The position numbers and the translations under genes were made by a program. The notes beneath the pieces are model-generated. The model made no database searches. It had not been told where the DNA came from and saw only the letters and a program-made list of their open reading frames with translations. Below are positions 9,150 through 17,053 of a stretch of DNA of 64,000 bases, piece after piece (positions within the stretch are counted from its first letter, which is position 1; each line of letters opens with the position of its first letter). The stretch spans positions 73,782-137,781 of the forward strand of contig JAYPOZ010000001.1 in NCBI GenBank assembly GCA_038131165.1, in the 5' to 3' direction. Source of the DNA: UBA6544 sp038131165. Its GTDB lineage: Bacteria > Pseudomonadota > Alphaproteobacteria > UBA8366.

Positions 9150-9353
9150 ATGTACGAATCCAAACTGCGCAAGGCGCTACTGGCCGCGGCAGAGCTCGCC
9201 GACTCTTCCGATCCGAACGACATCAACGCTATGTTCGATGCATTGGTGAATATCGAGTTGATTTCCCGCACCGCGGTGGAAGACCATCTTATCGCGACAT
9301 CGCTGCGCCCCGAATGGCGCGCGACCGCCATGGGCAGCGCACTCTATCATTGA
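9150..9353 (+). CDS. Small hypothetical protein, 67 residues
   Basis: This short frame encodes an acidic, mostly helical protein beginning MYESKLRKALLAAAELADSS. I recognise no family. GGAACTGGGGCAGGA upstream could serve as a ribosome site. Codon use is like that of its neighbours. It lies alone between the terminator and the VOC gene, in an AT-richer upstream patch (9095-9130) that probably holds its promoter. It may be real but has no visible motif. Confidence 0.55.
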   Translation: MYESKLRKALLAAAELADSSDPNDINAMFDALVNIELISRTAVEDHLIATSLRPEWRATAMGSALYH

Positions 9354-9422
9354 GCCACGACATCCATGCCTTGCCGTCACTCCGTTCTTGCGCCAGATAG
9401 TTAGGCACAGGAGGAATAGATC

Positions 9423-9824
9423 ATGCCCGTAAGCTCGCTCGATCACGTCAACATCAGAACGTCGAACCTGAAGGAAATGACTTCCTTCTATTCCAAGGTC
9501 CTTGGACTGAAAAAGGGGAAACGCCCGGCTTTTAAGTTCGGCGGCGCTTGGCTGTATTGCGGAAACCGCGCGACGGTCCATCTCGTCGAAGTCAAGAAGC
9601 AGCCGACACTCAACGACCCGCAACTCGAACATTTCGCCTTCAAAGCCAACGACATCAACGGAACATTGAAAAAGCTGCAGAAATTCGGATCGAAATACGA
9701 AACTCGGATCGTCCCGGGCGGCAAGATCAGGCAGGTGCATGCCTACGATCCCGACGGCAACCATGTCGAAATTGCCTTCTCCACCCGCGAGGAAGCGAAT
9801 CCGAAACTCCTGAACGGCGAATAG
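9423..9824 (+). CDS. VOC (glyoxalase/bleomycin-resistance) family protein
   Basis: This 133-residue single-domain VOC protein opens with SLDHVNIRTSNLKEMTSFYSKVLGL, the usual first beta-alpha-beta module with a potential metal ligand His. The second module includes HFAFKANDI and ends with YDPDGNHVEIAF, where the Glu is another candidate metal ligand. VOC proteins include glyoxalases, dioxygenases and resistance proteins, and the substrate cannot be told here. A very strong ribosome site (AGGAGGAA) precedes the start. Confidence 0.88.
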   Translation: MPVSSLDHVNIRTSNLKEMTSFYSKVLGLKKGKRPAFKFGGAWLYCGNRATVHLVEVKKQPTLNDPQLEHFAFKANDINGTLKKLQKFGSKYETRIVPGGKIRQVHAYDPDGNHVEIAFSTREEANPKLLNGE

Positions 9825-9833
9825 GCGCGAGCG

Positions 9834-10157
9834 CTATTCCGCGAGGTCGACGTAACCGCGTTCGATTGCGTGCATCAGCGCGTCGAACGCCTGGCGGGCT
9901 TCCTCGTACATTTCGCGATGGTGGCGAAGCTCCTCGATCTCCGACTGATCGGGCGCATCACCGTGATCTTTCGCCGCGATATCGAAGGCCGCCTGCAGGT
10001 ATCTGCCACGCAAACGGGCAACCGACAGCGCCAACGGCAGCACGCTGTCCCGATTGATATCGGGGATTAACGAGTGGATGATTTCGCGATTTGCCACGGC
10101 AATCGCCTGATCCATGTCCCTCTTGAAACGCAGCAAATCTAAATCGGAAGCGGCCAT
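9834..10157 (-). CDS. Hypothetical helical protein, 107 residues
   Basis: This charged, entirely helical protein (MAASDLDLLRFKRDMDQAIAVANRE...) has no family I recognise. The C-terminal half, rich in Glu, His and Arg (EIEELRHHREMYEEA), could form a coiled coil. It is transcribed in the same direction as the two PilZ genes upstream and ends nine bases from the convergent VOC gene. A perfect 8-bp dyad lies just before its start. The function is unknown. Confidence 0.6.
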   Translation of the reverse strand: MAASDLDLLRFKRDMDQAIAVANREIIHSLIPDINRDSVLPLALSVARLRGRYLQAAFDIAAKDHGDAPDQSEIEELRHHREMYEEARQAFDALMHAIERGYVDLAE

Positions 10158-10179
10158 AATGGCATCCTTGGGTTTGCAA

Positions 10180-10211
10180 AAGTGTCCGGCATTTTATTCG
10201 CGAGGACACTT
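10180..10211. repeat. Perfect 8-bp inverted repeat upstream of 9834-10157
   Basis: AAGTGTCC at 10180-10187 and GGACACTT at 10204-10211 are exact reverse complements separated by 16 bases. The dyad lies between a PilZ gene stop and the start of the 107-residue gene, so it could be an operator or a weak RNA hairpin. Which one is not decided by the sequence. Confidence 0.55.
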
Positions 10212-10229
10212 GGAATGTAAAGCGTGCCG

Positions 10230-10607
10230 TTAAGGCGTGATATCGACTTTTTCGACTTCCTGCGTCTCGTGCGGACTCTCGGCGCCCGCTCCATAGTAGA
10301 TACCCACCAGCTTCGCCGCCAATTCGATCGACTGCTGCTCGCTGACATCGAATTCCACGGCGACCATATCATCGCCGATCGCGCGCAGTATCCGCCCGTC
10401 GAACGCGCCCAGGTCGTTGATATCGACAGAGACAGTATGCGTCTTATAGAGAGGTGCCCGAACCTTAATAGCAGCGCCGCCGACGGAGATATCCCGCAAC
10501 ACACCGTCGTAGGTTTTCTTAGAGGTCGATATTTCCACGCGCTTATGCACGATAAATCGATCATGCTGTCGTTTATCGCTGCCGTAATTTGGGTCTGCTC
10601 CGCTCAT
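10230..10607 (-). CDS. PilZ domain protein (c-di-GMP binding family)
   Basis: This 125-residue protein has the PilZ signature: an RQHDR basic motif near residue 15 and a D-x-S-x-x-G motif (DISVGGAAI) about 30 residues later. Such domains bind cyclic di-GMP and relay it to motility, envelope or polysaccharide machinery; the partner here is unknown. The start at 10607 is chosen because AGGGGAAAG precedes it. A 13-residue longer version starting at 10646 is possible. A paralogue lies directly upstream (10694-11080). Confidence 0.85.
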   Translation of the reverse strand: MSGADPNYGSDKRQHDRFIVHKRVEISTSKKTYDGVLRDISVGGAAIKVRAPLYKTHTVSVDINDLGAFDGRILRAIGDDMVAVEFDVSEQQSIELAAKLVGIYYGAGAESPHETQEVEKVDITP

Positions 10608-10693
10608 ACTTTCCCCTTTCCCACCGAAGCCATCGGTTCGACTCAATGGCGCTTAACCATACCAGGATAGGGTTAACAAATAGTAAGCGGCCG

Positions 10694-11080
10694 CTATGAT
10701 GATCCCGGTACAAGCTCAATTGTTTCGAGGCCGATACCGGCGCCGCGTTCGTTCTGTTGCTCGTGTAGTGTCACGGCAATGCGTGCCGCAAGCCGCACCG
10801 CGACCGCCTCGTTGATAATGAACTTAACCGCGATGACGTTCTGGTCAATGCGGCGAACCAGTTCCGCGGGGTAAGTGCCCAGTTCCTCTATTTCCACGGA
10901 CAGCTCCGCCTCGTCTTCGATCGCCGCCCGGCATTCGATCGCCGCACCGCCGACCGAAACATCGATCAAGGCCCCGGAATGGCTCAAATCCCCGAGAAAT
11001 ACCCGGACAGACTTTCGAAGCTCGTATCTTGGATGTTTACGGCGCTCACGCCCGCCCGGCGTTTCGCTCGTGCTCATCAT
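10694..11080 (-). CDS. PilZ domain protein, paralogue of the adjacent gene
   Basis: This 128-residue PilZ protein has RRKHPRYE near residue 13 and DVSVGGAAIE near residue 40, both motifs needed for c-di-GMP binding. It shares layout and motifs with the neighbouring PilZ protein, including a SVEIEELG/SVDINDLG strand, so the two probably arose by tandem duplication. The start at 11080 (ATGATG) follows GGAGCAAGGA. The pair lies about 90 bases apart on the same strand. Confidence 0.85.
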   Translation of the reverse strand: MMSTSETPGGRERRKHPRYELRKSVRVFLGDLSHSGALIDVSVGGAAIECRAAIEDEAELSVEIEELGTYPAELVRRIDQNVIAVKFIINEAVAVRLAARIAVTLHEQQNERGAGIGLETIELVPGSS

Positions 11081-11177
11081 TCCTTGCTCCCATCGCTATC
11101 CAAGGCCGTGAATGACCTTGGCGAGAATACCTCAGAAGAAAGTAAACCGGGCAATTGTTAACAAAGCATGAACAACG

Positions 11178-11203
11178 CAAAAGGCGCCCCGCAAGGGGAC
11201 GCC
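11178..11203 (-). terminator. Rho-independent terminator after rpsD
   Basis: Read on the minus strand, GGCGTCCCC - TTGC - GGGGCGCC forms an 8-bp stem with one bulged base and is followed by TTTTG. It begins about 27 bases after the rpsD stop. Confidence 0.75.
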
Positions 11204-11229
11204 TCGGCAGTAACCGGTATCCGGCTGAT

Positions 11230-11844
11230 TTATCGGGAGTAAAACTCGATCACCAGGTTCGGTTCCATTTGAACCGGATAGGGAACATCTTCGAGTTTCG
11301 GCGCCCGCACGAACGTGGCGGCCATCTTGCGCTCGTCGACCGAAATATACTCCGGGATATCTCGTTCCGGCGAGGCCATGGCTTCCAGCACCAAGGCCAT
11401 CGCCTTGCTTTTGTCGCGGACCTCGACAACGTCGCCTTCCTGGACCTGGTAGGATGGAATATTCACCCGCTTGCCGTTGACGCGGACGTGGCCATGATTG
11501 ACGAACTGGCGCGCCGAGAAGACGGTCGGCACGAACTTCGAACGATAGACCACCGCATCCAGGCGGCGCTCCAGCAGCTCGATCAAGTTCTCACTGGTAT
11601 CGCCCTTGCGGCGCTCGGCGTCCTCATAATAGCGATGAAACTGTTTCTCGCCGATATTGCCGTAATAGCCTTTCAGCCGCTGCTTCGCCTGCAGCTGAAT
11701 GCTGTAGTCGGACGGCTTGCGGCGGCGCTGACCATGCTGGCCCGGCCCGTATTCGCGGCGGTTGAAAGGACTTTTCGGCCGACCCCATAAATTACACCGG
11801 AGACGGCGATTGATCTTATACTTCGACTGCAGTCGCTTCGACAT
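11230..11844 (-). CDS. rpsD: 30S ribosomal protein S4
   Basis: S4 binds 16S rRNA early in small-subunit assembly. The 204-residue protein has the normal length, the N-terminal SKRLQSKYKINRR start and the S4 RNA-binding domain (ERRLDAVVYRSKFVPT near residue 92, NHGHVRVNGKRVNIPSY near residue 115). It stands alone, as is usual in alphaproteobacteria, with its own promoter inside the end of trmJ and its own terminator. Confidence 0.98.
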   Translation of the reverse strand: MSKRLQSKYKINRRLRCNLWGRPKSPFNRREYGPGQHGQRRRKPSDYSIQLQAKQRLKGYYGNIGEKQFHRYYEDAERRKGDTSENLIELLERRLDAVVYRSKFVPTVFSARQFVNHGHVRVNGKRVNIPSYQVQEGDVVEVRDKSKAMALVLEAMASPERDIPEYISVDERKMAATFVRAPKLEDVPYPVQMEPNLVIEFYSR

Positions 11845-11955
11845 CGTTTATATACCCTAGGTTTTGCCTGGCGTTATTGTTGTCCCGGTAGTCTGACGCG
11901 CGCTTGAGTGACGTGCAGCGGGGTTCTTTGACCCTCATTCCCAGGAGCGGCGGGG

Positions 11956-11983
11956 AGTATAGGGATCGCTCATAGCTTGTCAA
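11956..11983 (-). promoter_or_regulatory. Sigma-70-type promoter for rpsD
   Basis: On the minus strand TTGACA (11983-11978) and TATACT (11961-11956) are separated by 16 bases. This is a near-consensus promoter about 110 bases before the rpsD ATG, and the -35 overlaps the last bases of trmJ. Confidence 0.8.
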
Positions 11984-12777
11984 TCGCCCGAATCCCGATT
12001 TCCCGGGGCCCGCGATCCCCGGGTCAAGCCGGACAAAATACCGTGCAGCGTGCGGACCTCCTCCTCCGTCAGTCCGGCGCGCTGAAAGATATTCCGGATC
12101 TTGCGGACCATGATCGGCCGCTTCTCCTCGACATGGAAGAATCCGCAGGCGTCGAGCTCCGGCTCCAGACGCCGAAAAAACGTCATCAGCTCCTCTTTGG
12201 TGGCAAGATTCGTGCGCCCGAGGCTCAAGGTGCGTCCCGGCGTCTCGTCGCCCGCCTGAAACCACTCGTAGGCCATGACCATGACCGCGTGCCCCAGATT
12301 CATCGAGCTGTGGGCCGGATTTAAAGGCGCCTGAACCACCGTATCGGCAAGGGCGATATCGTCGTTCTCCAACCCCTTGCTTTCCCGCCCGAACATGATG
12401 CCGACCTTGGCGCCTTCGCCGACGACCTGGCGCATCTCCGTCGCGGCGTCGCGCGGCGTCGCGACGGTGACGATCAGGTCCCGCGGCCGGGCGGTCATGG
12501 CGAAGACCCGATGCAAATCCGCGATTGCCGCCGCCGTGCTGTCGAAGACGCGCGCCGCCTCGATCACGCCCTCGGCGCCGGAGGCCACCGCGAAGGACTT
12601 CGGGTTCGGCCATACGTCGCGCGGCGCGACGAGACGCAGGTCCGACAAGCCGCCGTTCATCATCGCCCGCGCCGCAAAACCGATGTTCTCGCCGAGTTGC
12701 GGATGGACAAGAATGACGGCCGGGCCGCCGGTAATGGATGTCTGCGTTTTGTCTGTACCTGCCATGCGCCGGGTCAT
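11980..12777 (-). CDS. trmJ: tRNA/rRNA 2'-O-methyltransferase, TrmJ-like (SPOUT family)
   Basis: This 265-residue SPOUT enzyme probably methylates the 2'-OH of position 32 in tRNAs using S-adenosylmethionine. The N-terminal domain begins VILVHPQLGENIGFAARAM, the MFGRESKGL block lies in the middle, and the trefoil-knot cofactor motif SSMNLGHAV is near residue 155. The C-terminal EELMTFFRRLEPEL helix and VRKIRNIFQRAGL segment are typical of TrmJ. The start may instead be the Met at 12765; neither has a strong ribosome site. Confidence 0.88.
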   Translation of the reverse strand: MTRRMAGTDKTQTSITGGPAVILVHPQLGENIGFAARAMMNGGLSDLRLVAPRDVWPNPKSFAVASGAEGVIEAARVFDSTAAAIADLHRVFAMTARPRDLIVTVATPRDAATEMRQVVGEGAKVGIMFGRESKGLENDDIALADTVVQAPLNPAHSSMNLGHAVMVMAYEWFQAGDETPGRTLSLGRTNLATKEELMTFFRRLEPELDACGFFHVEEKRPIMVRKIRNIFQRAGLTEEEVRTLHGILSGLTRGSRAPGNRDSGD

Positions 12778-12804
12778 ACTGCTTTATTGCAACCACGTCA
12801 CGCC

Positions 12805-13371
12805 TCAACCGGCCTCAAACCCCTCGCGCGGCTGGGCGAGGTAGGCTTCCTCTTCCGCCGTGTTTGCCCGGCCCAATACCGCGTTGCGGTGCGGAAACCG
12901 TCCGAAGCGTTCGATCAGCCGCAAATGCGATTCCGCGTACTCGGTCCCCATTTCCGTATCCGAGAACAGCTCGACGCACCGCCGCTGCACCTCGATATCC
13001 TCGCTGTGCTCGTGGGGCAGGTAGAAAAAGACCCGGTCCGGCTCGCGGAATGTCTTGTCCCACCCCTTGGCGATGGCGGCCTCGGCGACCGCCAGCGCCT
13101 TGCCATCGAACGCGAACGCTTCGGCGCTGCCGCGGTGGAGATTGCGGGAGAACTGATCGAGGACGATGACCAAGGCCAGCGCGCCGCCCGGCGTCTCCGC
13201 CCATCCGTCGCAGTGGCCCGCTGCCGCGCGTCGGTGCAAATCGCCGAAACGCGCGCGAATTTCCGCGTCGAAACCGTCGTCCCGCTGGAACCAGACGTCC
13301 CGCATCCGGCCCGGCGCCGCGCCGAACCAGAACTCGTGAACCGCGTCGATATCGTCCTGAAATCCGCTCAT
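12805..13371 (-). CDS. DUF924 family protein
   Basis: This 188-residue protein matches the DUF924 pattern: an EFWFG motif near residue 14, LVIVLDQFSRNLHRG in the middle and a FYLPHEHSED segment followed by HRNAVLGR near the C-terminus. The family is all-helical and widespread, but its biochemical role is not known to me. The start at 13371 (MSGFQDDIDAV) is preferred over a 51-residue longer frame whose extra part lies in the divergent intergenic region. It faces away from the dioxygenase gene 65 bases upstream. Confidence 0.88.
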   Translation of the reverse strand: MSGFQDDIDAVHEFWFGAAPGRMRDVWFQRDDGFDAEIRARFGDLHRRAAAGHCDGWAETPGGALALVIVLDQFSRNLHRGSAEAFAFDGKALAVAEAAIAKGWDKTFREPDRVFFYLPHEHSEDIEVQRRCVELFSDTEMGTEYAESHLRLIERFGRFPHRNAVLGRANTAEEEAYLAQPREGFEAG

Positions 13372-13436
13372 GTTACTCGCCACCGCATCTGCATGTGATA
13401 GGTTATATTGAGAGCTTCCCAACGAGACAAACGACG

Positions 13437-14438
13437 ATGACAGTCCTGCAAAGACACCCCATCGAAGACGCGTCGGCCTGGAAAGGGTCCGAATTGGCCG
13501 CGAGCGGTGACTGGATTTGGACACTCGACGCTGCCGACCTAGCGGAAATCGAGGACGCCCTCGCCATCGCGAAGCGCTCGAACCGCCCTTGGCAGGAGAC
13601 GACGGCGGCCCATTTCCCGCTGCGGCATCTCGCCGGCAAACTGCGGGAGACCGCTCGCCGCCTGGAACACGGGAAGGGAATCACCCTGATCCGCGGCCTC
13701 CCGGTCGAGCGCTATGAACTGGACGACCTGAAGCGGCTCTATCTCGGCTTCGGCAGTCACATGGGCACGCCAGTGATCCAAAATGCCGGCGCCGGCCTGA
13801 TGCGTGAGATCCGAGATACCGGTGGCCCGCGCGTCGAATCGCCGGCCAGGCTTAACTGGCACAACGACCGGGCCGACGTCGTCTCCCTGCTGTGCCTGCG
13901 GACGGCCGCCAAGGGTGGCGTCAGCCGGATCGTCAGCGCCACCGCGGTCTACAACGCATTGCTCGAACGCCGCCCGGAATTGGCGGAAGTGCTCTTCGGC
14001 GACTTCTACCGCAGCTCCATCGGCGACGAGGTCGGAACCGACGCACCCTACTACATGTTGCCGGTCTTCACGATGCAGGGGTCGGCTTTCACCAGCGACC
14101 TGTCGCGCATCTATATCGAGCAGGCGCAGATTTTCCCGGAAATCCCCCGTTTGACCGACCTTCAGATAGAAGCGCTGGACATGCTGGAGGCCCTGTCGGA
14201 GGAACTCTGCTACGAGCACATGATCGAGCCCGGCGATATACAAATGCTGAACAACCATGTGACCTATCACGGCCGCACTGCCTTCGAAGACGACGCCGGC
14301 AGCAAACGCGACCGATTCCTGCTGCGCCTTTGGCTGATGACGCCGGAAAGCCGCCGCTTGCCGAAAGATCAGGCGTCGCTTTGGAGTTCCGCCGAATTGA
14401 CCCATTCGAGGCTGGCGGAAATCAGGCCCGCCTCCTGA
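13437..14438 (+). CDS. TauD/TfdA-type Fe(II)/2-oxoglutarate dioxygenase
   Basis: This 333-residue protein has the iron-binding triad of the superfamily: His142 and Asp144 in WHNDRAD, and distal His278 in YHGRTAF, followed by a basic residue in RLWLM for 2-oxoglutarate. Family members hydroxylate small molecules. This one is closest in layout to the larger TauD-like proteins with PGDIQMLNN before the distal His, and its substrate is unknown. Start 13437 (MTVLQRHP) is chosen because the earlier ATG at 13395 lies in the shared upstream region. It leads a likely operon with ABM, GMC and VOC genes (spacings 26, 50 and 4 bases). Confidence 0.87.
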   Translation: MTVLQRHPIEDASAWKGSELAASGDWIWTLDAADLAEIEDALAIAKRSNRPWQETTAAHFPLRHLAGKLRETARRLEHGKGITLIRGLPVERYELDDLKRLYLGFGSHMGTPVIQNAGAGLMREIRDTGGPRVESPARLNWHNDRADVVSLLCLRTAAKGGVSRIVSATAVYNALLERRPELAEVLFGDFYRSSIGDEVGTDAPYYMLPVFTMQGSAFTSDLSRIYIEQAQIFPEIPRLTDLQIEALDMLEALSEELCYEHMIEPGDIQMLNNHVTYHGRTAFEDDAGSKRDRFLLRLWLMTPESRRLPKDQASLWSSAELTHSRLAEIRPAS

Positions 14439-14464
14439 ACAAACGAGAAAAGGAAGTCGAATAC

Positions 14465-14761
14465 ATGACCGCGCTTGCGATTCTAGTGAAATTCACCATC
14501 CCCGAAGGCGCCATGGACAAATTCATGGAAGCCGCTCAACACGATGCGAAACATTCGATGCAGGACGAACCGGGCTGCCAGCAGTTCCGCATCCTGGTCC
14601 CGAACGACACGGCGAACACGGTTTATTTCTTCGAAGTCTATGACGATGAGGCCGCGCTGGAGAATCACCGCACGCAACCGCATTACGCCGTCTATTCGAA
14701 AGTCGCGCAGGAAATCGGCGTCGAACGCGAGCGGGTCGATCTTACGCTCCTGAATCCCTAA
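14465..14761 (+). CDS. Antibiotic biosynthesis monooxygenase (ABM) domain protein
   Basis: This 98-residue protein has the ferredoxin-like ABM fold pattern: a first strand LAILVKFTIPEG, the DEPGCQQFRIL strand and FFEVYDDEAALENHR. ABM dimers include quinol monooxygenases (YgiN-like) and haem-degrading enzymes. No cofactor residues identify which type this is. AAAAGGAAG precedes the start. It is the second gene of the dioxygenase-GMC cluster and may act on the same pathway's intermediate. Confidence 0.85.
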   Translation: MTALAILVKFTIPEGAMDKFMEAAQHDAKHSMQDEPGCQQFRILVPNDTANTVYFFEVYDDEAALENHRTQPHYAVYSKVAQEIGVERERVDLTLLNP

Positions 14762-14811
14762 TCGGCCTGCATCCTGAATCGGCCTGTCCCCTTGAACGGA
14801 AGATCCCATCG

Positions 14812-16512
14812 ATGACTACATACGATTATATCATCGTCGGCGGCGGTTCCGCCGGAAGCGTCCAGGCCAACCGGCTGTCGTCGCGGAGTTCCAATCGGGT
14901 GCTGTTGCTGGAAGCCGGCATCGACACGCCGCACAACCAAGTGCCGGAGGAAATTCTCGACAGCTATCCGGGCAAGGTCTATTTCAACCCGAAATTCATT
15001 TGGAACGGTCTCAAGGTCCATATCGGACCTCAGTCCCACAACAATCCGGACGAAAGACCCCCCGCCAAGCAATACGAGCAGGCGCGCGTCATGGGCGGCG
15101 GCTCCAGCATCAACGGCCAGCTCGCCAACCGGGGAGCGCCGACCGACTATGACGAATGGGGCGAGCGCGGCGCGGAAGGCTGGAGCTGGGAGGCCTGCCT
15201 GCCCTATTTCAAGAAGGTCGAGCGCGATCTCGATTTCGACGACGCTTTCCATGGCCAGGAAGGCCGCATCCCGGTGCGGCGCATATTTCCGGACCAGTGG
15301 CCGGGCTACGTCAAAAGCATCGCCGCCGCCCTCGAGGAACAGGGCGTCGAGTACCTGGCGGATCAGAACGGCGCGTTCCGGGACGGCTATTTCCCGGTCA
15401 CCATGTCGAATCTCTACGATCGGCGCGTCTCCGCCGCCATCGGCTATCTCGACCCGCAAACCCGCCGGCGCGAGAATTTGCGCATCGAGGCCGAGACCCA
15501 GGTGAAGGAGATCCTGTTCGAAGGAACGAAGGCCGTCGGCGTCGTCGCGGTGCAGCGCGGCCAGGAACACACCTTCAAGGCCAAGGAGATTATTCTGTGC
15601 AGCGGCGCCATTCACTCGCCGGCCATGCTGCTGCGCGCGGGCATCGGCCCGGTCGGCCATCTGCACGAGATGGGCATCGACGTGCGGCTGGAGCGTGCGG
15701 GAGTCGGCCAGAACCTGATGGAGCACGCCGCCGCCGCCATGTCCGCCTGGATGCAGCCGGACGCGAGGCTCAACGACATGACGCGGCGTCACATCCATAT
15801 CGGCTGGCGCTACTCCTCCAACATGCACGACGCCCCTGCTGGCGACATGTTCGCGGCAGTGGTCGCAAAATCCGCCTGGCACGCGGTCGGCGACCGCCTC
15901 GGCTCTATGCTCGCCTGGGTCAACAAGACCTACTCGACCGGCCAATTGACCCTGAACTCCAGCGACTGGCGGACGGAGCCGACGGTCGAGTTCAACATGT
16001 TGTCCGACGCGCGCGACCTCGACCGATTGATGGATTGCTATCGCCGCGTCGCCGCAATCTTCCTGTCCTCCGCCGTTCAGGCCGTTACGCGCGACGCCTT
16101 CCCGTCGGCATACAGCGAACGCGTTCGAAAGGTCGGCACGGTGACGACGCGCAACAAGGTCCTCACCGGAGTATTGGCGCAGATGATGGACGGCCCTTCC
16201 TGGTTCCGGAAATGGCTGATCGGCTCCTTCATCACCGAAGGCGACAGCATCGACGTGCTGCTGACGGACGACGAGGCGCTGGCCGAATACCTGAAACGCA
16301 GCGTGACCGGCACCTGGCATGCGTCCTGTACCAACCGGATGGGTCGGGCCGACGATCCCATGGCGGTGACCGACAACCAGGGCCGGGTCCACGGCGCCCA
16401 GGGCCTACGCGTGGTCGATGCGTCGATCATGCCTTGCGTCCCCTGCGCCAATACCAATTTCCCGACGCTGATGATCTCCGAGAAAATCGCCGACACGATC
16501 TTGAAGGGATAA
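14812..16512 (+). CDS. GMC family FAD-dependent oxidoreductase (choline dehydrogenase-like)
   Basis: This 566-residue flavoenzyme oxidises an alcohol. The FAD dinucleotide motif is at the N-terminus (YIIVGGGSAGS, residues 6-16), the GMC signature region MGGGSSINGQLANRG is near residue 93, and the second signature CSGAIHSPAMLLRAGIG is near residue 263. The catalytic His is in GTWHASCTNRMG near residue 503, with a later Asn in NTNFPTLM. Relatives include choline, glucose and polyethylene-glycol dehydrogenases. Its genetic partners (dioxygenase, ABM, VOC) suggest breakdown of a specific organic substrate rather than osmoprotection. Confidence 0.93.
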   Translation: MTTYDYIIVGGGSAGSVQANRLSSRSSNRVLLLEAGIDTPHNQVPEEILDSYPGKVYFNPKFIWNGLKVHIGPQSHNNPDERPPAKQYEQARVMGGGSSINGQLANRGAPTDYDEWGERGAEGWSWEACLPYFKKVERDLDFDDAFHGQEGRIPVRRIFPDQWPGYVKSIAAALEEQGVEYLADQNGAFRDGYFPVTMSNLYDRRVSAAIGYLDPQTRRRENLRIEAETQVKEILFEGTKAVGVVAVQRGQEHTFKAKEIILCSGAIHSPAMLLRAGIGPVGHLHEMGIDVRLERAGVGQNLMEHAAAAMSAWMQPDARLNDMTRRHIHIGWRYSSNMHDAPAGDMFAAVVAKSAWHAVGDRLGSMLAWVNKTYSTGQLTLNSSDWRTEPTVEFNMLSDARDLDRLMDCYRRVAAIFLSSAVQAVTRDAFPSAYSERVRKVGTVTTRNKVLTGVLAQMMDGPSWFRKWLIGSFITEGDSIDVLLTDDEALAEYLKRSVTGTWHASCTNRMGRADDPMAVTDNQGRVHGAQGLRVVDASIMPCVPCANTNFPTLMISEKIADTILKG

Positions 16513-16516
16513 TCGA

Positions 16517-16933
16517 ATGAGCAAGCCCATCACCCCCGCCGGCCTTGATCATGTGGTACTCCGCACCGGCCGATTGCGGGAGATGATCCGTTTCTACGAA
16601 TACATGGTCGGGTGTTCCGTGGAGCGCACGGTGGACACGCTCGGTCTCTATCAGCTGCGGGCAGGTGCCTCGCTGATCGATCTCGTCGATGCCGACGGAG
16701 AACTCGGCAAGCGGGGCGGCCCGCCGCCGGGCGAAAAGGGCCGCAATATGGATCACTTCTGCCTGCGCATCGACCCCTGGGACGAGGCGGCGATCCGCAA
16801 GCATCTGGAAGAACACGGCGTCGAGGCGCCGGAGACCGCCGACCGCTACGGTGCGGACGGTACGGGACCGTCGATCTACGTTCGGGACCCGGACGGCAAT
16901 ACGGTAGAATTCAAGGGCCCGCCGAACCCTTAG
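16517..16933 (+). CDS. VOC family protein
   Basis: This 138-residue protein opens GLDHVVLRTGRLREMIRFYEYMVG, the usual VOC start with a possible metal ligand His, and ends VRDPDGNTVEFKG with the conserved Glu. A central MDHFCLRIDPW supplies a second His. It could be an isomerase, lyase or dioxygenase. It starts four bases after the GMC gene, so it probably serves the same pathway. Confidence 0.9.
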   Translation: MSKPITPAGLDHVVLRTGRLREMIRFYEYMVGCSVERTVDTLGLYQLRAGASLIDLVDADGELGKRGGPPPGEKGRNMDHFCLRIDPWDEAAIRKHLEEHGVEAPETADRYGADGTGPSIYVRDPDGNTVEFKGPPNP

Positions 16934-17053
16934 GTGGCTTCACGGGCGCCCTTGACCTTTCCGGATGCCATATGGATGTCTGTATGGATTCCATTTTAAC
17001 GTGTTGGCGCACGCATCATAACGGATACGGAATCAATCAAGCAGGACAGTAGA

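Noticed and set aside
14758..16392. A 544-codon minus-strand frame and a 454-codon plus-strand frame (15156-16520) over the GMC gene
   Set aside because: Both are shadows of the GMC oxidoreductase, whose FAD motif and catalytic His are certain.
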